DNA from: Bradyrhizobium sp. AZCC 2176 | Lineage (GTDB): Bacteria; Pseudomonadota; Alphaproteobacteria; Rhizobiales; Xanthobacteraceae | Direction: 5' to 3' | Assembly: GCF_036924645.1 (NCBI RefSeq) | Contig: NZ_JAZHRX010000001.1 | Span: 496,001-560,000, forward strand | Length of the DNA stretch: 64,000 nucleotides | Shown: one piece after another, positions 52,506 through 61,680 of the stretch | Layout: each line of letters begins with the position of its first letter | Numbering within the stretch: position 1 is the stretch's first letter | The notes under the pieces: model-generated | The model's database searches: none | Told to the model about the DNA's origin: nothing | The model's input: only the letters and a program-made list of their open reading frames with translations | Made by a program: the position numbers and the translations under genes

Positions 52506-53270
52506 ATGACCGAACACCTCATTGTGTCGGACGAAGATGCGACGCGCGTGATCAAGCTGCGGCGGCCGGAGAAAAAGAACGCGTTCACCCAGGAGATGTA
52601 TCGCGGGATGAGCGATGCGATCGACAGGGCGCAGAACAACCCCGATATCCGCTGCATCATCATAACCGGCGGTTCGGGCGTGTTTACCGCCGGCAACGAT
52701 CTCGAGGATTTTCTTAAAGAGAGCACCTCGAATACCGATGCGCCGCGCGGCGCCTCCAACGCCGTAAAACTGCTTTATTCGCTGGCGCACAACGTCAAGC
52801 CGATCATCGCCGCCGTCGACGGCGTCGCAATCGGCATCGGCACCACGATGCTGTTTCATTGCGACTATGTGCTCGCCAGCACGACCGCTACCTTTTCGAC
52901 GCCGTTCATCAATCTCGGACTGGTGCCGGAAGGCGCCTCCAGCCTGTTGATGCCGCGCACCATGGGCCACCAGCGCGCCTTCGCCATGCTCGTGATGGGG
53001 CGCAAGTTTTCCGCCGACGAGGCGCGTGAAGCGGGCTTCGTCAACGTGGTGGTGGCGCCCGGACACACCGAAGCCGAGGCGCGCAAGGTGGCCCGCGAGA
53101 TCTGCGCGTTGCCGGCCGAAGCGGTCGCGATCTCGCGAAAACTGCTGAAGCTGCCGCCGGAGGACATGACGCGGCGGATCGACCAGGAGAGCCATCTGTT
53201 CGGCGAACGGATGCACTCGAAGGAAGCGGTGGCGTCGTTCCAGGCGTTCTTTGCGCGGAAGAAGGGGTAA
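52506..53270 (+). CDS. Enoyl-CoA hydratase/isomerase family protein
   Basis: 254-residue crotonase. Oxyanion-hole residues are in the TGGSGVFTAGNDLEDF (about 52-67) and VDGVAIGIGTTMLFHCDYVLAS (about 99-120) blocks. FSTPFINLGLVPEGASSLLMPRTMG carries the region that usually has the catalytic Glu (VPEG), one of the two Glu of classical hydratases; the other position (DLEDF) has Asp/Glu nearby, so hydratase versus isomerase activity is open. Fatty-acid or aromatic degradation is likely. Normal length. Confidence 0.88.
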   Translation: MTEHLIVSDEDATRVIKLRRPEKKNAFTQEMYRGMSDAIDRAQNNPDIRCIIITGGSGVFTAGNDLEDFLKESTSNTDAPRGASNAVKLLYSLAHNVKPIIAAVDGVAIGIGTTMLFHCDYVLASTTATFSTPFINLGLVPEGASSLLMPRTMGHQRAFAMLVMGRKFSADEAREAGFVNVVVAPGHTEAEARKVAREICALPAEAVAISRKLLKLPPEDMTRRIDQESHLFGERMHSKEAVASFQAFFARKKG

Positions 53271-53287
53271 GGACGCATTCTCCTCAC

Positions 53288-53372
53288 CGTCATTGCGAGC
53301 GAAGCGAAGCAATCCATCGCGCCGCATCAAGAAAGAATGGATTGCTTCGTCGCTGCGCTTCTCGCAATGACG
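53288..53372. repeat. Palindromic dispersed repeat
   Basis: CGTCATTGCGAGCGAAGCGA at the left pairs with the right end (CGCTGCGCTTCTCGCAATGACG, given as its two parts CGCTGCGCTT and CTCGCAATGACG); inner CAATCCAT and ATGGATTG also pair. It follows the enoyl-CoA hydratase and precedes the nucleotidase. I recall the motif as very common in Bradyrhizobium. Confidence 0.75.
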
Positions 53373-53401
53373 CTGAAATAGTCATCTGCTATGTCAACGC
53401 C

Positions 53402-55069
53402 ATGAGAATTCCCCTTCGCCCGATCCTTCCCGCATTCGCGATCATGATGGCGCTTGCCGCATCATCGCTCGCCCAAACCGCCGCCCCGATTGATCTGCGC
53501 ATTCTCGCGATCAATGATTTTCACGGCTACCTGCGCCCGCCGCCGGGCGGGATCACGATCACCGATCCCGAGGAAAGGACGAAGAAAATCGCCATCCCTG
53601 CCGGCGGCGCCGAGCACATGGCGACGCTGGTCAGCCAGCTCCGCGAAGGCCACAAGAACACGATCTTCGTCGCGGCCGGCGATTTGATCGGCGCCAGCCC
53701 GTTTCTGTCGGCGATGTTCCATGACGAGCCGACGGTCGAGGCGCTGTCGATGATGGGACTGGATATTTCCTCGGTCGGCAATCACGAATTCGACGAGGGC
53801 AAGGAGGAATTGCTGCGCATGCAGCATGGCGGCTGCCATCCGCTCGACCAATGCCAGGGGCCGCACCCGTTTACGGGCGCGAGATTCCGCTATCTCGCCG
53901 CCAGCACGTTCGAGAAGAGCAGCGGCAAGACGGTGTTTCCCGCCTACGACATCAGGCAGTTCGACGGCGTCCCGGTCGCCTTCATCGGCCTGACCTTGAA
54001 GGGCACCCCTGGCCTCGTCTCGCCGGTTGGCATTGCCGACCTCGAATTCCGCGACGAAGCCGGTACGGTGAATGCGCTGATCCCGGAACTGAAGGCGCGC
54101 GGCGTCGAGGCCATCGTCGTCCTGATCCATGAAGGCGGATTGCCGACGGGCGACTACAACGAATGCCCTGGCGTTTCGGGCCCGATCGTCGACATCGTCA
54201 AGAAGTTCGATCGCGCGGTGGACGTCGTGGTCTCCGGCCACACCCACCGCGCCTATGTCTGCGAGATCGACGGCCGGCTCGTCACGTCAGGCGACAAATA
54301 CGGCACGCTCGTCACTGCGATCGACCTCAAGCTTGATCCGACGACCCGCGATGTCGTCAGCGCCAAAGCCGACAACACCATCGTTCGATCAGCAACGCTC
54401 GCGAAGGACGTCCGGCAAACCGCGCTGATCGAATCCTACGACAGGCTGGCCGCGCCGATCGGGAGCCGCCCGGCCGGTTCGGTGACGGCAACGCTGTCGC
54501 GCGTGCCCAACACCGCCGGCGAAAGTCCGCTCGGCGACATCATCGCCGACGCGCAACTCGCCGCGACCAGCAGCGAGGCGAAAGGCGGCGCGGTCATCGC
54601 CTTCACCAATCCCGGCGGCGTGCGCGCCGACGTGGCGCACAAGGAGAACGGCGGGGTGACCTATGCCGACCTGTTCGCCAGCCAGCCGTTCCGCAACCAA
54701 CTGGTGACGATCACGCTGACGGGAAAACAGATCAAGGACATGCTGGAGCAGCAATGGCTCGATCCGAAGCGGCCAAGGATCCTGCAGGTCTCCAAAGGCT
54801 TCAGCTATGCATGGGACGGATCGAAGCCGGACGGCGAACGCGTGCTAGCGGAACGCATGTCGCTGAACGGACAACCGGTCGATCCCGCCGCGAGCTATCG
54901 TGTCACCGTCAACAACTTCCTGTTTGTCGGCGGCGACGGTTTTACCGTGCTCGCCCAGGGAACCGCGCCGCAGACCGGCATCTACGACGTTGACGCGCTG
55001 AACAGCTATTTTCTGACCAACAGCCCGATCGGTCCAACCGCCGCCGATCGCATCGTCAGGGTCAACTGA
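53402..55069 (+). CDS. Exported 5'-nucleotidase / metallophosphatase (UshA-like)
   Basis: 555 residues with a Sec signal (ILPAFAIMMALAASSLAQT). The N-terminal metallophosphatase has LRILAINDFHGYL, GDLIGASPFLSAMFHDE, VGNHEFDEG and VSGHTHRAY, the full dinuclear metal set. The C-terminal 5'-nucleotidase domain has NTAGESPLGDIIADAQLAA, FTNPGGVRADV, DLFASQPFRNQLVTITLTGKQI and VGGDGFTV. It should hydrolyse periplasmic nucleotides or 2',3'-cyclic nucleotides. ATG 53402 gives the signal peptide; the longer frame would run into the repeat. Confidence 0.9.
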   Translation: MRIPLRPILPAFAIMMALAASSLAQTAAPIDLRILAINDFHGYLRPPPGGITITDPEERTKKIAIPAGGAEHMATLVSQLREGHKNTIFVAAGDLIGASPFLSAMFHDEPTVEALSMMGLDISSVGNHEFDEGKEELLRMQHGGCHPLDQCQGPHPFTGARFRYLAASTFEKSSGKTVFPAYDIRQFDGVPVAFIGLTLKGTPGLVSPVGIADLEFRDEAGTVNALIPELKARGVEAIVVLIHEGGLPTGDYNECPGVSGPIVDIVKKFDRAVDVVVSGHTHRAYVCEIDGRLVTSGDKYGTLVTAIDLKLDPTTRDVVSAKADNTIVRSATLAKDVRQTALIESYDRLAAPIGSRPAGSVTATLSRVPNTAGESPLGDIIADAQLAATSSEAKGGAVIAFTNPGGVRADVAHKENGGVTYADLFASQPFRNQLVTITLTGKQIKDMLEQQWLDPKRPRILQVSKGFSYAWDGSKPDGERVLAERMSLNGQPVDPAASYRVTVNNFLFVGGDGFTVLAQGTAPQTGIYDVDALNSYFLTNSPIGPTAADRIVRVN

Positions 55070-55159
55070 ACGGAAAGGCCGTAGGCCTTTCCGAGCGGCC
55101 CCTGACCGCCTAGATTAGCCGATCCCTTGCCGGCGCGCGCCTTAACGCCAGGATTTTGC

Positions 55160-56086
55160 ATGACGCTCCTTCTGACGCACACCGCCTGTCTCGACCATGT
55201 CACGCCCCCCGGGCATCCGGAGCGTCCCGACCGGCTGCGCGCGGTCGCCGAGGTGCTTGGAGAAGACCGCTTCAAGCCGCTGACGCGCAGCGAGGCGCCG
55301 GAAGGCAGTCTGGATTCCGTCACGCTGTGCCATGGCGAGCATTATATCGGCGAGCTCCGGCACATCGCCCCGCAAAGCGGCATGATCTATATCGACGGCG
55401 ACACCTCGATGTCGCCGGGCACCTGGGAAGCTGTCATGCGCGGCGTCGGCGGCGCGGTCGCCGCGACCGACGCGGTCATGTCCGGCGCCCATCCAAATGC
55501 GTTCGTTGCCGTCCGCCCGCCCGGCCATCATGCCGAGGTCTCGAAGCCGATGGGCTTCTGCTTCTTCGACAATGTCGCCATTGCCGCGCGTCACGCCCAG
55601 CGCACATACGGCATCGGCCGTGCGGCGATCGTCGATTTCGACGTCCATCACGGCAACGGCACCCAGGACATCTTCTGGCACGATCCGACCGTGATGTATT
55701 GCTCGACGCATCAGATGCCGCTGTTTCCGGGTACCGGCGCCAGCGGCGAGCGCGGCGAGCACGACACCATCGTCAATGCGCCGCTGGCTTCCGAAGACGG
55801 CAGCGCCAAGTTTCGCTCCGCGTTCGAAAACCTGATCCTGCCGCAATTGCAGAAATTCTCGCCGGAACTGATCATCGTCTCCGCCGGCTTCGACGCGCAT
55901 TACCGCGATCCGCTGGCCTCAATCAATCTGAAGGCCGATGATTTCGGCTGGGTCACGCGCAAGCTGATGGAGCAGGCTGAAGCAAGCGCAGGTGGCCGCC
56001 TTGTCTCGGTGCTGGAGGGCGGCTACGACCTGCAGGGGTTGAAGGAGTCGGTTGCGGCGCATGTCACTGCATTGATGGGCGGGTAA
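55160..56086 (+). CDS. HDAC-family deacetylase (AcuC/acetylpolyamine amidohydrolase-like)
   Basis: 308 residues, zinc hydrolase of the class II histone-deacetylase type. N-terminus TLLLTHTACLDHVTPPGHPERPDRL is the family signature. Catalytic His pair is in VRPPGHHAE, zinc ligands in FDVHHGNGTQDIFW and SAGFDAHYRDP. Bacterial members deacetylate proteins, acetylpolyamines or acetoin-related substrates. The start 55160 matches the family; the longer frame is unlikely. It is 128 bp before xseB, the usual alphaproteobacterial order. Confidence 0.9.
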   Translation: MTLLLTHTACLDHVTPPGHPERPDRLRAVAEVLGEDRFKPLTRSEAPEGSLDSVTLCHGEHYIGELRHIAPQSGMIYIDGDTSMSPGTWEAVMRGVGGAVAATDAVMSGAHPNAFVAVRPPGHHAEVSKPMGFCFFDNVAIAARHAQRTYGIGRAAIVDFDVHHGNGTQDIFWHDPTVMYCSTHQMPLFPGTGASGERGEHDTIVNAPLASEDGSAKFRSAFENLILPQLQKFSPELIIVSAGFDAHYRDPLASINLKADDFGWVTRKLMEQAEASAGGRLVSVLEGGYDLQGLKESVAAHVTALMGG

Positions 56087-56114
56087 ATCCCCGCCACAAT
56101 AGGCCCCTAAAACC

Positions 56115-56175
56115 TTTGTTTTGACGCGTTTTCTTCACGCGAACCGGTACCCACTTCGCTCGAAAACGCTATAGT
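56115..56175. repeat. Rhizobiales intergenic palindromic repeat
   Basis: GCGTTTTC (56126-56133) and GAAAACGC (56162-56169) bracket ACGCGAACCGGTACCCACTT. I recall this motif from many Rhizobiales intergenic regions. It lies in the HDAC/xseB gap. Confidence 0.65.
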
Positions 56176-56214
56176 TTTGATTCTGCGCTCTTAGGGCGCA
56201 TTCGGGAACTCTAT

Positions 56215-56466
56215 ATGGCCGAAAATACCCAAATGGACGTCAAAAAACTCTCGTTCGAGCGTGCGATCGAGGAGCTCGAATCGATCGTGAAACGGCTGGA
56301 GGACGGCAAGGTGCCGCTCGAAGAATCGGTTGCGATCTATGAGCGCGGCGAGGCGCTGAAGCGCCGCTGCGAAGAACTGCTGCGGCAGGCCGAGGCCCGC
56401 GTCGACAAGATTACCACCGATGCCAACGGCCAGGTCACCGGGAACGAGCCGCTCGACGTGCAGTGA
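56215..56466 (+). CDS. xseB: Exodeoxyribonuclease VII small subunit
   Basis: 83 residues. SFERAIEELESIVKRLEDGKVPLEESVAIYERGEALKRRCEELLRQAEARV is the diagnostic helical hairpin of XseB, which binds the large subunit XseA for single-strand DNA degradation and mismatch repair. XseA is not in the window. Normal length. Confidence 0.93.
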   Translation: MAENTQMDVKKLSFERAIEELESIVKRLEDGKVPLEESVAIYERGEALKRRCEELLRQAEARVDKITTDANGQVTGNEPLDVQ

Positions 56467-56533
56467 TCCGGCCGGCGGGAATATCGGCCCCGCCCCACTC
56501 GAAACGCCGAATACCGCCCAATTTGGTGGCCTG

Positions 56534-56563
56534 ATTAGTCGCCTTATTAGTCGCCTTATTAGT
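56534..56563. repeat. Tandem 12-bp repeat
   Basis: ATTAGTCGCCTT occurs at 56534-56545 and 56546-56557, followed by ATTAGT, 2.5 copies. It lies in the xseB / membrane hydrolase gap. No known function. Confidence 0.8.
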
Positions 56564-56615
56564 TCTTGGCGCCCTGCCCAGCCTGTTATAGTCGGCCATC
56601 ATCCGGGGACAGTAC

Positions 56616-57914
56616 GTGCGCGTTCAGCACCGCCATATCATCTATATACAGGGCTACGATCCGCGCGGGCTGGCGCAATATTACCGCATGTTCCGGACCG
56701 AGCTGCGCAAATTCAGCCGGCTTTACCAGCTCCAGGCCACCATCAGCCGGCCCAAGGTCGCATCCGACGACGAGATCGCGTCCTGGACCATCGATACCAA
56801 GGCAGAGGACTGGCAGACCCGCACCGCCTACGATTTCCTCCGGTTCGAGGACTTCATCCAGCAGGATCTGGCGTCGCCGATCTGGCGCACCGTCTTCAGC
56901 GCGGTGTGGATCTACTGGCGCCTGGTCTTCGCCGGCACCATCGGCCGTTTCGGCAAGGCGAACTGGCGTTTCGCGACCTTCATCACCTACCCGCATTTGA
57001 TGCTGCTGCTCGAGGCCGCGTGTGCCGCCGCCATCGCCTTCGTTTTCGAGAAGGGCCTGAACGCCATCGGCATTTCCGACGCGTTCAGCATCGCGGCCGC
57101 AACCGCCATCTTCGTGGCGCTGCTCGGGACCGTGCTGAAATACACCGAGAATGCCACTTACGTGCTCTATCTCCTGTGCGACACGATCTGGACCTGGGAG
57201 TTCTCGCACCGCGAGCGCCCCGAATGGGATGAGCGCATCGACCGCTTCGCGCAGCATCTGGTCAAGACAGCCAAGAGCAGCGACGCCGAAGAAATCGTCA
57301 TCGTCGGCCATAGCTCCGGATCGTTCCTGTCGACGGAAATGCTGGCGCGCGCGCTGAAGCTCGATCCTGCGCTCGGCCGTCACGGTCCGCGGATCGTGCT
57401 GCTGACGATCGGCGGCAATTTCCCGATCGTCGGCTATCACGCGGTATCGAAGCCATTCCGCGACCATCTGCGGCAGCTCGCGATCGAGCCGTCGATCGAC
57501 TGGATCGACTGCCAGGCCCGCAAGGACGTGATGAACTTCTACCAATTCGATCCGATCACGAGCCACGGCATCGACGTCGGCGCCTTAAGGCGCAACCCGA
57601 AGATCGTGCCGGTCCGCTTCCGTGACATCATCCGGCCCGAACACTACGAAAAATTTCGCTGGCAGTTCTTTCGCGTGCATTTCCAGTTCGTGATGGCCAA
57701 CGAACGGCCCAACGCCTACGACTTCTTCATGATCGTCTGCGGACCGGTCCCGCTCAGTGGGCGCATGGCCGCCCCCGACGCCGCGCTTGATGTCGCCACC
57801 GGCGATTCCGGCGTGCGCGATCGGGCCTGGAAACGCATCGAAGCAGCCACGACGGCGACCGCAAGTGCCGCCGATTTGAGCAAGCAGGAACCATCTGCGC
57901 GCCGCAGCGGTTGA
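56616..57914 (+). CDS. Membrane-associated alpha/beta hydrolase-like protein
   Basis: 432 residues. The N-terminal part (HRHIIYIQGYDPRGLAQYY) resembles the first strand/loop of alpha/beta hydrolases; two membrane segments are at about 128-150 (MLLLEAACAAAIAFVF) and 158-185 (AAATAIFVALLGTVLKY). The nucleophile elbow is VIVGHSSGSFLS (Ser at about 233), and a late His is in RPEHYEKF or RVHFQF. The fold order is split by the membrane insert. GTG start has GGGGAC upstream. The gene sits between xseB and dxs as in related genomes; function unknown. Confidence 0.7.
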   Translation: MRVQHRHIIYIQGYDPRGLAQYYRMFRTELRKFSRLYQLQATISRPKVASDDEIASWTIDTKAEDWQTRTAYDFLRFEDFIQQDLASPIWRTVFSAVWIYWRLVFAGTIGRFGKANWRFATFITYPHLMLLLEAACAAAIAFVFEKGLNAIGISDAFSIAAATAIFVALLGTVLKYTENATYVLYLLCDTIWTWEFSHRERPEWDERIDRFAQHLVKTAKSSDAEEIVIVGHSSGSFLSTEMLARALKLDPALGRHGPRIVLLTIGGNFPIVGYHAVSKPFRDHLRQLAIEPSIDWIDCQARKDVMNFYQFDPITSHGIDVGALRRNPKIVPVRFRDIIRPEHYEKFRWQFFRVHFQFVMANERPNAYDFFMIVCGPVPLSGRMAAPDAALDVATGDSGVRDRAWKRIEAATTATASAADLSKQEPSARRSG

Positions 57915-58265
57915 AAAATCGAGTTCTTTCCGGCTCGCGCCACGGAACCGAATAGGCCCTCCGGGTTGGCTTTGGCGGCGGCTTTGGTGTAAAGGTTGCG
58001 GTTCTATGGGCTGGGAAGAGCAGCCTGCCGCCGAATTCTGACGGCTGCAAGCGCTTAAAATGACTGAGGAAACTGAACCGGGAAGGGTTTAGAAGCTACT
58101 AACGTGATGCATATCACATGGTTTAGGCCAGAGTGCATCTAGGCTTTCAAATCAGGTACCGGCCCGCCGCGATGGCACCGGGGTCTGGATTTTCGCGGCG
58201 CGGTTAACGCGCTTCCCGTCTCGCGTCAGGCCTTTGGCCCTGACATGCAAAATTGGAATATCGCT
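57915..58265. promoter_or_regulatory. dxs upstream region with Crp/Fnr-like site
   Basis: CGTGATGCATATCACA (58104-58119) is an inverted repeat GTGAT-N4-ATCAC, close to Crp (TGTGA-N6-TCACA) and Fnr/FixK (TTGAT-N4-ATCAA) sites, about 150 bp before the dxs start. No gene is visible in the rest of the gap. Confidence 0.45.
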
Positions 58266-60191
58266 GTGACCACATTTAGTAAAACGCCGCTTCTGGATAC
58301 CATTCGCACGCCCGACGACCTTCGCAAGCTCAAGATCGAGCAGGTGCGGCAGGTCGCCGACGAACTCCGCCAGGAAACCATCGACGCCGTGTCGGTGACC
58401 GGCGGCCACTTCGGCGCCGGCCTCGGCGTCGTGGAACTGACCACCGCGATCCACTACACCTTCGACACGCCGCGCGACCGCCTGATCTGGGATGTCGGCC
58501 ACCAGGCCTACCCGCACAAGATCCTGACCGGCCGCCGCGACCGCATCCGCACGCTGCGCACTGGCGGCGGCCTCTCCGGCTTCACCAAGCGCACCGAGAG
58601 CGATTACGACCCGTTCGGCGCAGCGCATTCCTCGACCTCGATCTCCGCCGGTCTCGGCATGGCGGTGGCGCGCGACCTCTCCGGCGGCAAGAACAACGTT
58701 ATCGCGGTGATCGGTGACGGCGCGATGTCAGCCGGCATGGCCTATGAGGCCATGAACAATGCGGGCGCCATGAACTCGCGCCTGATCGTCATCCTCAACG
58801 ACAACGACATGTCGATTGCGCCGCCGGTCGGCGCGATGAGCGCCTACCTGTCCCGCCTCTACTCCGGCAAGACCTACCGCACGCTGCGCGACGCCGCCAA
58901 GCAGATCAACAAGCGCCTGCCGAAAATCCTCGCCAACCGCGCCAACCGCGTCGAAGAATATTCCCGCGGCTTCATGATGGACGGCGGCACGCTGTTCGAG
59001 GAACTCGGCTTCTACTATGTCGGCCCGATCGACGGCCATAACCTCGACCATCTGCTGCCCGTGCTGAAGAACGTCCGCGACATGGAAACCGGCCCGATCC
59101 TGGTCCACGTCGTGACGCAGAAGGGCAAGGGCTACGGCCCGGCGGAAGCTTCCGCCGACAAGTATCACGCCGTGGTCAAGTTCGACGTCGCCACTGGCGC
59201 CCAGGCGAAAGCAAAACCGAACGCCCCGGCCTACCAGAACGTGTTCGGCCAGAGCCTCGTCAAGGAAGCGGAGAAGGACGACAAGGTCGTTGCCATTACG
59301 GCCGCGATGCCGTCCGGCACCGGCGTCGACATCTTCAACAAGGCCTTCCCGGACCGCACCTTCGACGTCGGCATCGCCGAGCAGCATGCGGTGACGTTTG
59401 CGGCCGGCCTCGCCACCGAAGGCTACAAGCCGTTCTGCGCGATCTACTCGACCTTCCTGCAGCGCGGCTACGACCAGGTGGTCCACGACGTCGCGATCCA
59501 GAGCCTCCCGGTACGTTTTGCGATCGACCGTGCCGGCCTGGTCGGCGCTGACGGCGCGACCCATGCAGGCTCCTTCGACAACGCCTATCTCGGCTGTCTG
59601 CCGAACTTCGTCATCATGGCGGCGTCCGACGAGGCTGAACTGGTGCATATGGTTGCCACGCAAGTTGCGATCAATGACCGGCCGAGCGCGGTGCGTTATC
59701 CGCGCGGCGAAGGCCGCGGCGTCGAAATGCCCGAGGTCGGCATTCCCCTCGAAATCGGCAAGGGCCGCATCGTCCGCCAGGGCACCAAGATCGCCCTGCT
59801 CTCGTTCGGCACGCGGATGGCCGAATGCGAAAAGGCGGCCGACGAACTCGCTGCCCACGGCCTCTCCACCACCATCGCCGATGCACGCTTCATGAAGCCG
59901 CTCGACGTCGATCTGGTGCTGAAGCTGGCGCGCGACCATGAGGTGCTGCTTACCATCGAGGAAGGCTCGATCGGCGGCTTCGGCTCGCACGTGATGCAGA
60001 CGCTGTCCGACCACGGCATGCTCGATGGCGGTTTGCGGATGCGCGCGATGATCCTGCCCGACGAGTTCATCGACCATGACTCGCCGACCGCGATGTATGC
60101 CCATGCCGGCCTCGACGCCAAGGGCATCGTCGCCAAGGTGTTCGACGCGCTCGGCAAGGACTACAAGACCGAGACGGTCAAGCTCGCCTGA
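58266..60191 (+). CDS. dxs: 1-deoxy-D-xylulose-5-phosphate synthase
   Basis: 641-residue thiamine-diphosphate enzyme, condensing pyruvate and glyceraldehyde 3-phosphate in the first step of the MEP isoprenoid pathway. TPP-binding is [18 protein letters not shown]...NDNDMSI; the activating Glu is in [44 protein letters not shown] and the transketolase C-terminal domain are all present. I start at GTG 58266 ([13 protein letters not shown] in relatives), with GGAATA before it. Confidence 0.96.
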   Translation: MTTFSKTPLLDTIRTPDDLRKLKIEQVRQVADELRQETIDAVSVTGGHFGAGLGVVELTTAIHYTFDTPRDRLIWDVGHQAYPHKILTGRRDRIRTLRTGGGLSGFTKRTESDYDPFGAAHSSTSISAGLGMAVARDLSGGKNNVIAVIGDGAMSAGMAYEAMNNAGAMNSRLIVILNDNDMSIAPPVGAMSAYLSRLYSGKTYRTLRDAAKQINKRLPKILANRANRVEEYSRGFMMDGGTLFEELGFYYVGPIDGHNLDHLLPVLKNVRDMETGPILVHVVTQKGKGYGPAEASADKYHAVVKFDVATGAQAKAKPNAPAYQNVFGQSLVKEAEKDDKVVAITAAMPSGTGVDIFNKAFPDRTFDVGIAEQHAVTFAAGLATEGYKPFCAIYSTFLQRGYDQVVHDVAIQSLPVRFAIDRAGLVGADGATHAGSFDNAYLGCLPNFVIMAASDEAELVHMVATQVAINDRPSAVRYPRGEGRGVEMPEVGIPLEIGKGRIVRQGTKIALLSFGTRMAECEKAADELAAHGLSTTIADARFMKPLDVDLVLKLARDHEVLLTIEEGSIGGFGSHVMQTLSDHGMLDGGLRMRAMILPDEFIDHDSPTAMYAHAGLDAKGIVAKVFDALGKDYKTETVKLA

Positions 60192-60203
60192 GGCATAATC
60201 TTG

Positions 60204-60346
60204 CGTCATTCCGGGGCGGCGCGAAGCGACGAACCCGGAATCCATAACCACCATCGAGAGTATGGATTCCCTGATGTGCAATTGCACATCACGGCCTGTC
60301 GCCTCAGGTCGGCGACGGCCGACCGAGGACGCAACCCGGAATGACG
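60204..60346. repeat. Palindromic dispersed repeat overlapping a start codon
   Basis: CGTCATTCCGGG (60204-60215) pairs perfectly with CCCGGAATGACG (60335-60346). Inside lies the 18-bp palindrome GATGTGCAATTGCACATC (60273-60290). The right arm contains the ATG of the next gene. This arm sequence is a common Bradyrhizobium intergenic motif in my recollection. Confidence 0.75.
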
Positions 60347-60907
60347 AAAATTTACCTCGCAGGTCCCGATGTGTTCCTGCCGGACGCCATCGAGATTGGG
60401 CGCCGCAAGACCGCGATCTGCGCCCGCCATGGCGTGAGCGGGCTCTATCCGCTCGACAACGCGATCGATCTTTCGTCCGCCGATGCTTCGCTTGCGATCT
60501 TCAAGGGCAACGAGGCCATGATGGACGCGGCGGATGCGATCATTGCCAACCTTACGCCGTTTCGTGGCCCCAGTGCCGACGCCGGCACCGTCTATGAACT
60601 CGGCTACATGGCCGGGCGCGGCAAGCTCTGCTTCGCCTACAGCAACGATCCCGCCGACTATGCCGAGCGGGTTGCGCTATCCTTTGTGGTCACGAAAGCC
60701 AGTGACGGCCATCTGATCGACGATGACGGACTGACGGTCGAGGATTTCGGACTGCCCGACAATCTCATGATGATCCACACGCTCGATCTGCATGGTGCTA
60801 AACTGGTGACGCCGCAGCAGCGGCCTGCGGACATCTGGCACGATCTCACCTCGTTCGAGGCCTGCGTCGCGCTTGCGGCGGATCGCGCCACCCGCAAATC
60901 GGACTGA
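60341..60907 (+). CDS. Nucleoside 2-deoxyribosyltransferase family protein
   Basis: 188 residues. TKIYLAGPDVFLPDAIEIGRRK and GPSADAGTVYELGYMAGRGK (nucleophilic Glu) are the signature motifs; ADAIIANLTPFRGP lies between. The family exchanges or hydrolyses deoxynucleoside bases. The C-terminal region is longer than in lactobacillar enzymes. The start codon lies within the right arm of a dispersed repeat, with no independent Shine-Dalgarno beyond GGA. Confidence 0.85.
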   Translation: MTKIYLAGPDVFLPDAIEIGRRKTAICARHGVSGLYPLDNAIDLSSADASLAIFKGNEAMMDAADAIIANLTPFRGPSADAGTVYELGYMAGRGKLCFAYSNDPADYAERVALSFVVTKASDGHLIDDDGLTVEDFGLPDNLMMIHTLDLHGAKLVTPQQRPADIWHDLTSFEACVALAADRATRKSD

Positions 60908-60922
60908 GGCAAATCGGACTGA
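60894..60922. repeat. 15-bp tandem duplication at the gene junction
   Basis: GCAAATCGGACTGA occurs at 60894-60907, ending at the stop of the previous gene, and again at 60909-60922, so the stop codon region is duplicated in tandem with a 15-bp period. Confidence 0.85.
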
Positions 60923-60924
60923 CC

Positions 60925-61680
60925 TTGGCGAAGAAGAGCAACAGCGAAATCTCTCCCCGCAAGCGCGCGGACGTGCTGCTGGTCGAGCGCGGCCTGTTCG
61001 AAAGCCGCGCCCGCGCCCGCGCCGCGGTCGACGCCGGCGGCGTGACGGCCGACGGGCGGCCAGTGTTGAAAGCGTCGGAGATGATCGCCGCCGACGCCGA
61101 ATTGTCCGCGCAGCCGGCGCACCCCTACGTCTCGCGCGGCGGCGTCAAGCTCGCCGGCGCCCTGGAACTGTATCCGATCGAGATCGAGGGCCATGTCTGC
61201 CTCGACGTCGGCGCTTCCACCGGCGGCTTCACCGAGGTGCTGCTGGCGAACGGCGCCAGCCTGGTGTTCGCCATCGACGTCGGGCACGGCCAGTTGCATC
61301 CCTCGCTGCGCGACCATCCCCGTATCGTGTCGATGGAAGAAACCGACATCCGCAAATTCGAGGGCAAGCGCCTGCCCGCGCGGCCCGATATCGTCGTCAT
61401 CGACGTCAGCTTCATTTCATTGAAGGCGGTGCTGCCGGTGGCGCTGTCGCTGGCGGCCGCGCCGATGCATCTGCTCGCGCTAATCAAGCCGCAATTCGAG
61501 GCGGAGCGGAAACATTCCAAGCACGGCATCATCCGCAATGCGATGGTGCATCAGGAAATCTGCGACGATATTTCGGCATTCGCCGCTTCGCTGGGCTGCA
61601 CCGATATCCAGGTGTTTCCGTCGTCTATCAAAGGCGGCGACGGCAATATCGAATTCTTCATGGGCGCGCGCCGTGGCTGA
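60925..61680 (+). CDS. tlyA: TlyA-family rRNA 2'-O-methyltransferase
   Basis: 251 residues. An N-terminal S4 RNA-binding domain ([32 protein letters not shown]) is followed by a FtsJ-like methyltransferase with [19 protein letters not shown] (SAM), [28 protein letters not shown] and [11 protein letters not shown]. TlyA proteins modify 16S and 23S rRNA in characterised bacteria; whether both here is unknown. TTG start follows the 15-bp duplication, with no clear site. The stop overlaps the next gene by 8 bp. Confidence 0.9.
   Translation: MAKKSNSEISPRKRADVLLVERGLFESRARARAAVDAGGVTADGRPVLKASEMIAADAELSAQPAHPYVSRGGVKLAGALELYPIEIEGHVCLDVGASTGGFTEVLLANGASLVFAIDVGHGQLHPSLRDHPRIVSMEETDIRKFEGKRLPARPDIVVIDVSFISLKAVLPVALSLAAAPMHLLALIKPQFEAERKHSKHGIIRNAMVHQEICDDISAFAASLGCTDIQVFPSSIKGGDGNIEFFMGARRG

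Noticed and set aside
58728..60287. 519-codon open frame opposite dxs
   Set aside because: Antisense shadow of a highly conserved enzyme; no motifs and no ribosome-binding site.
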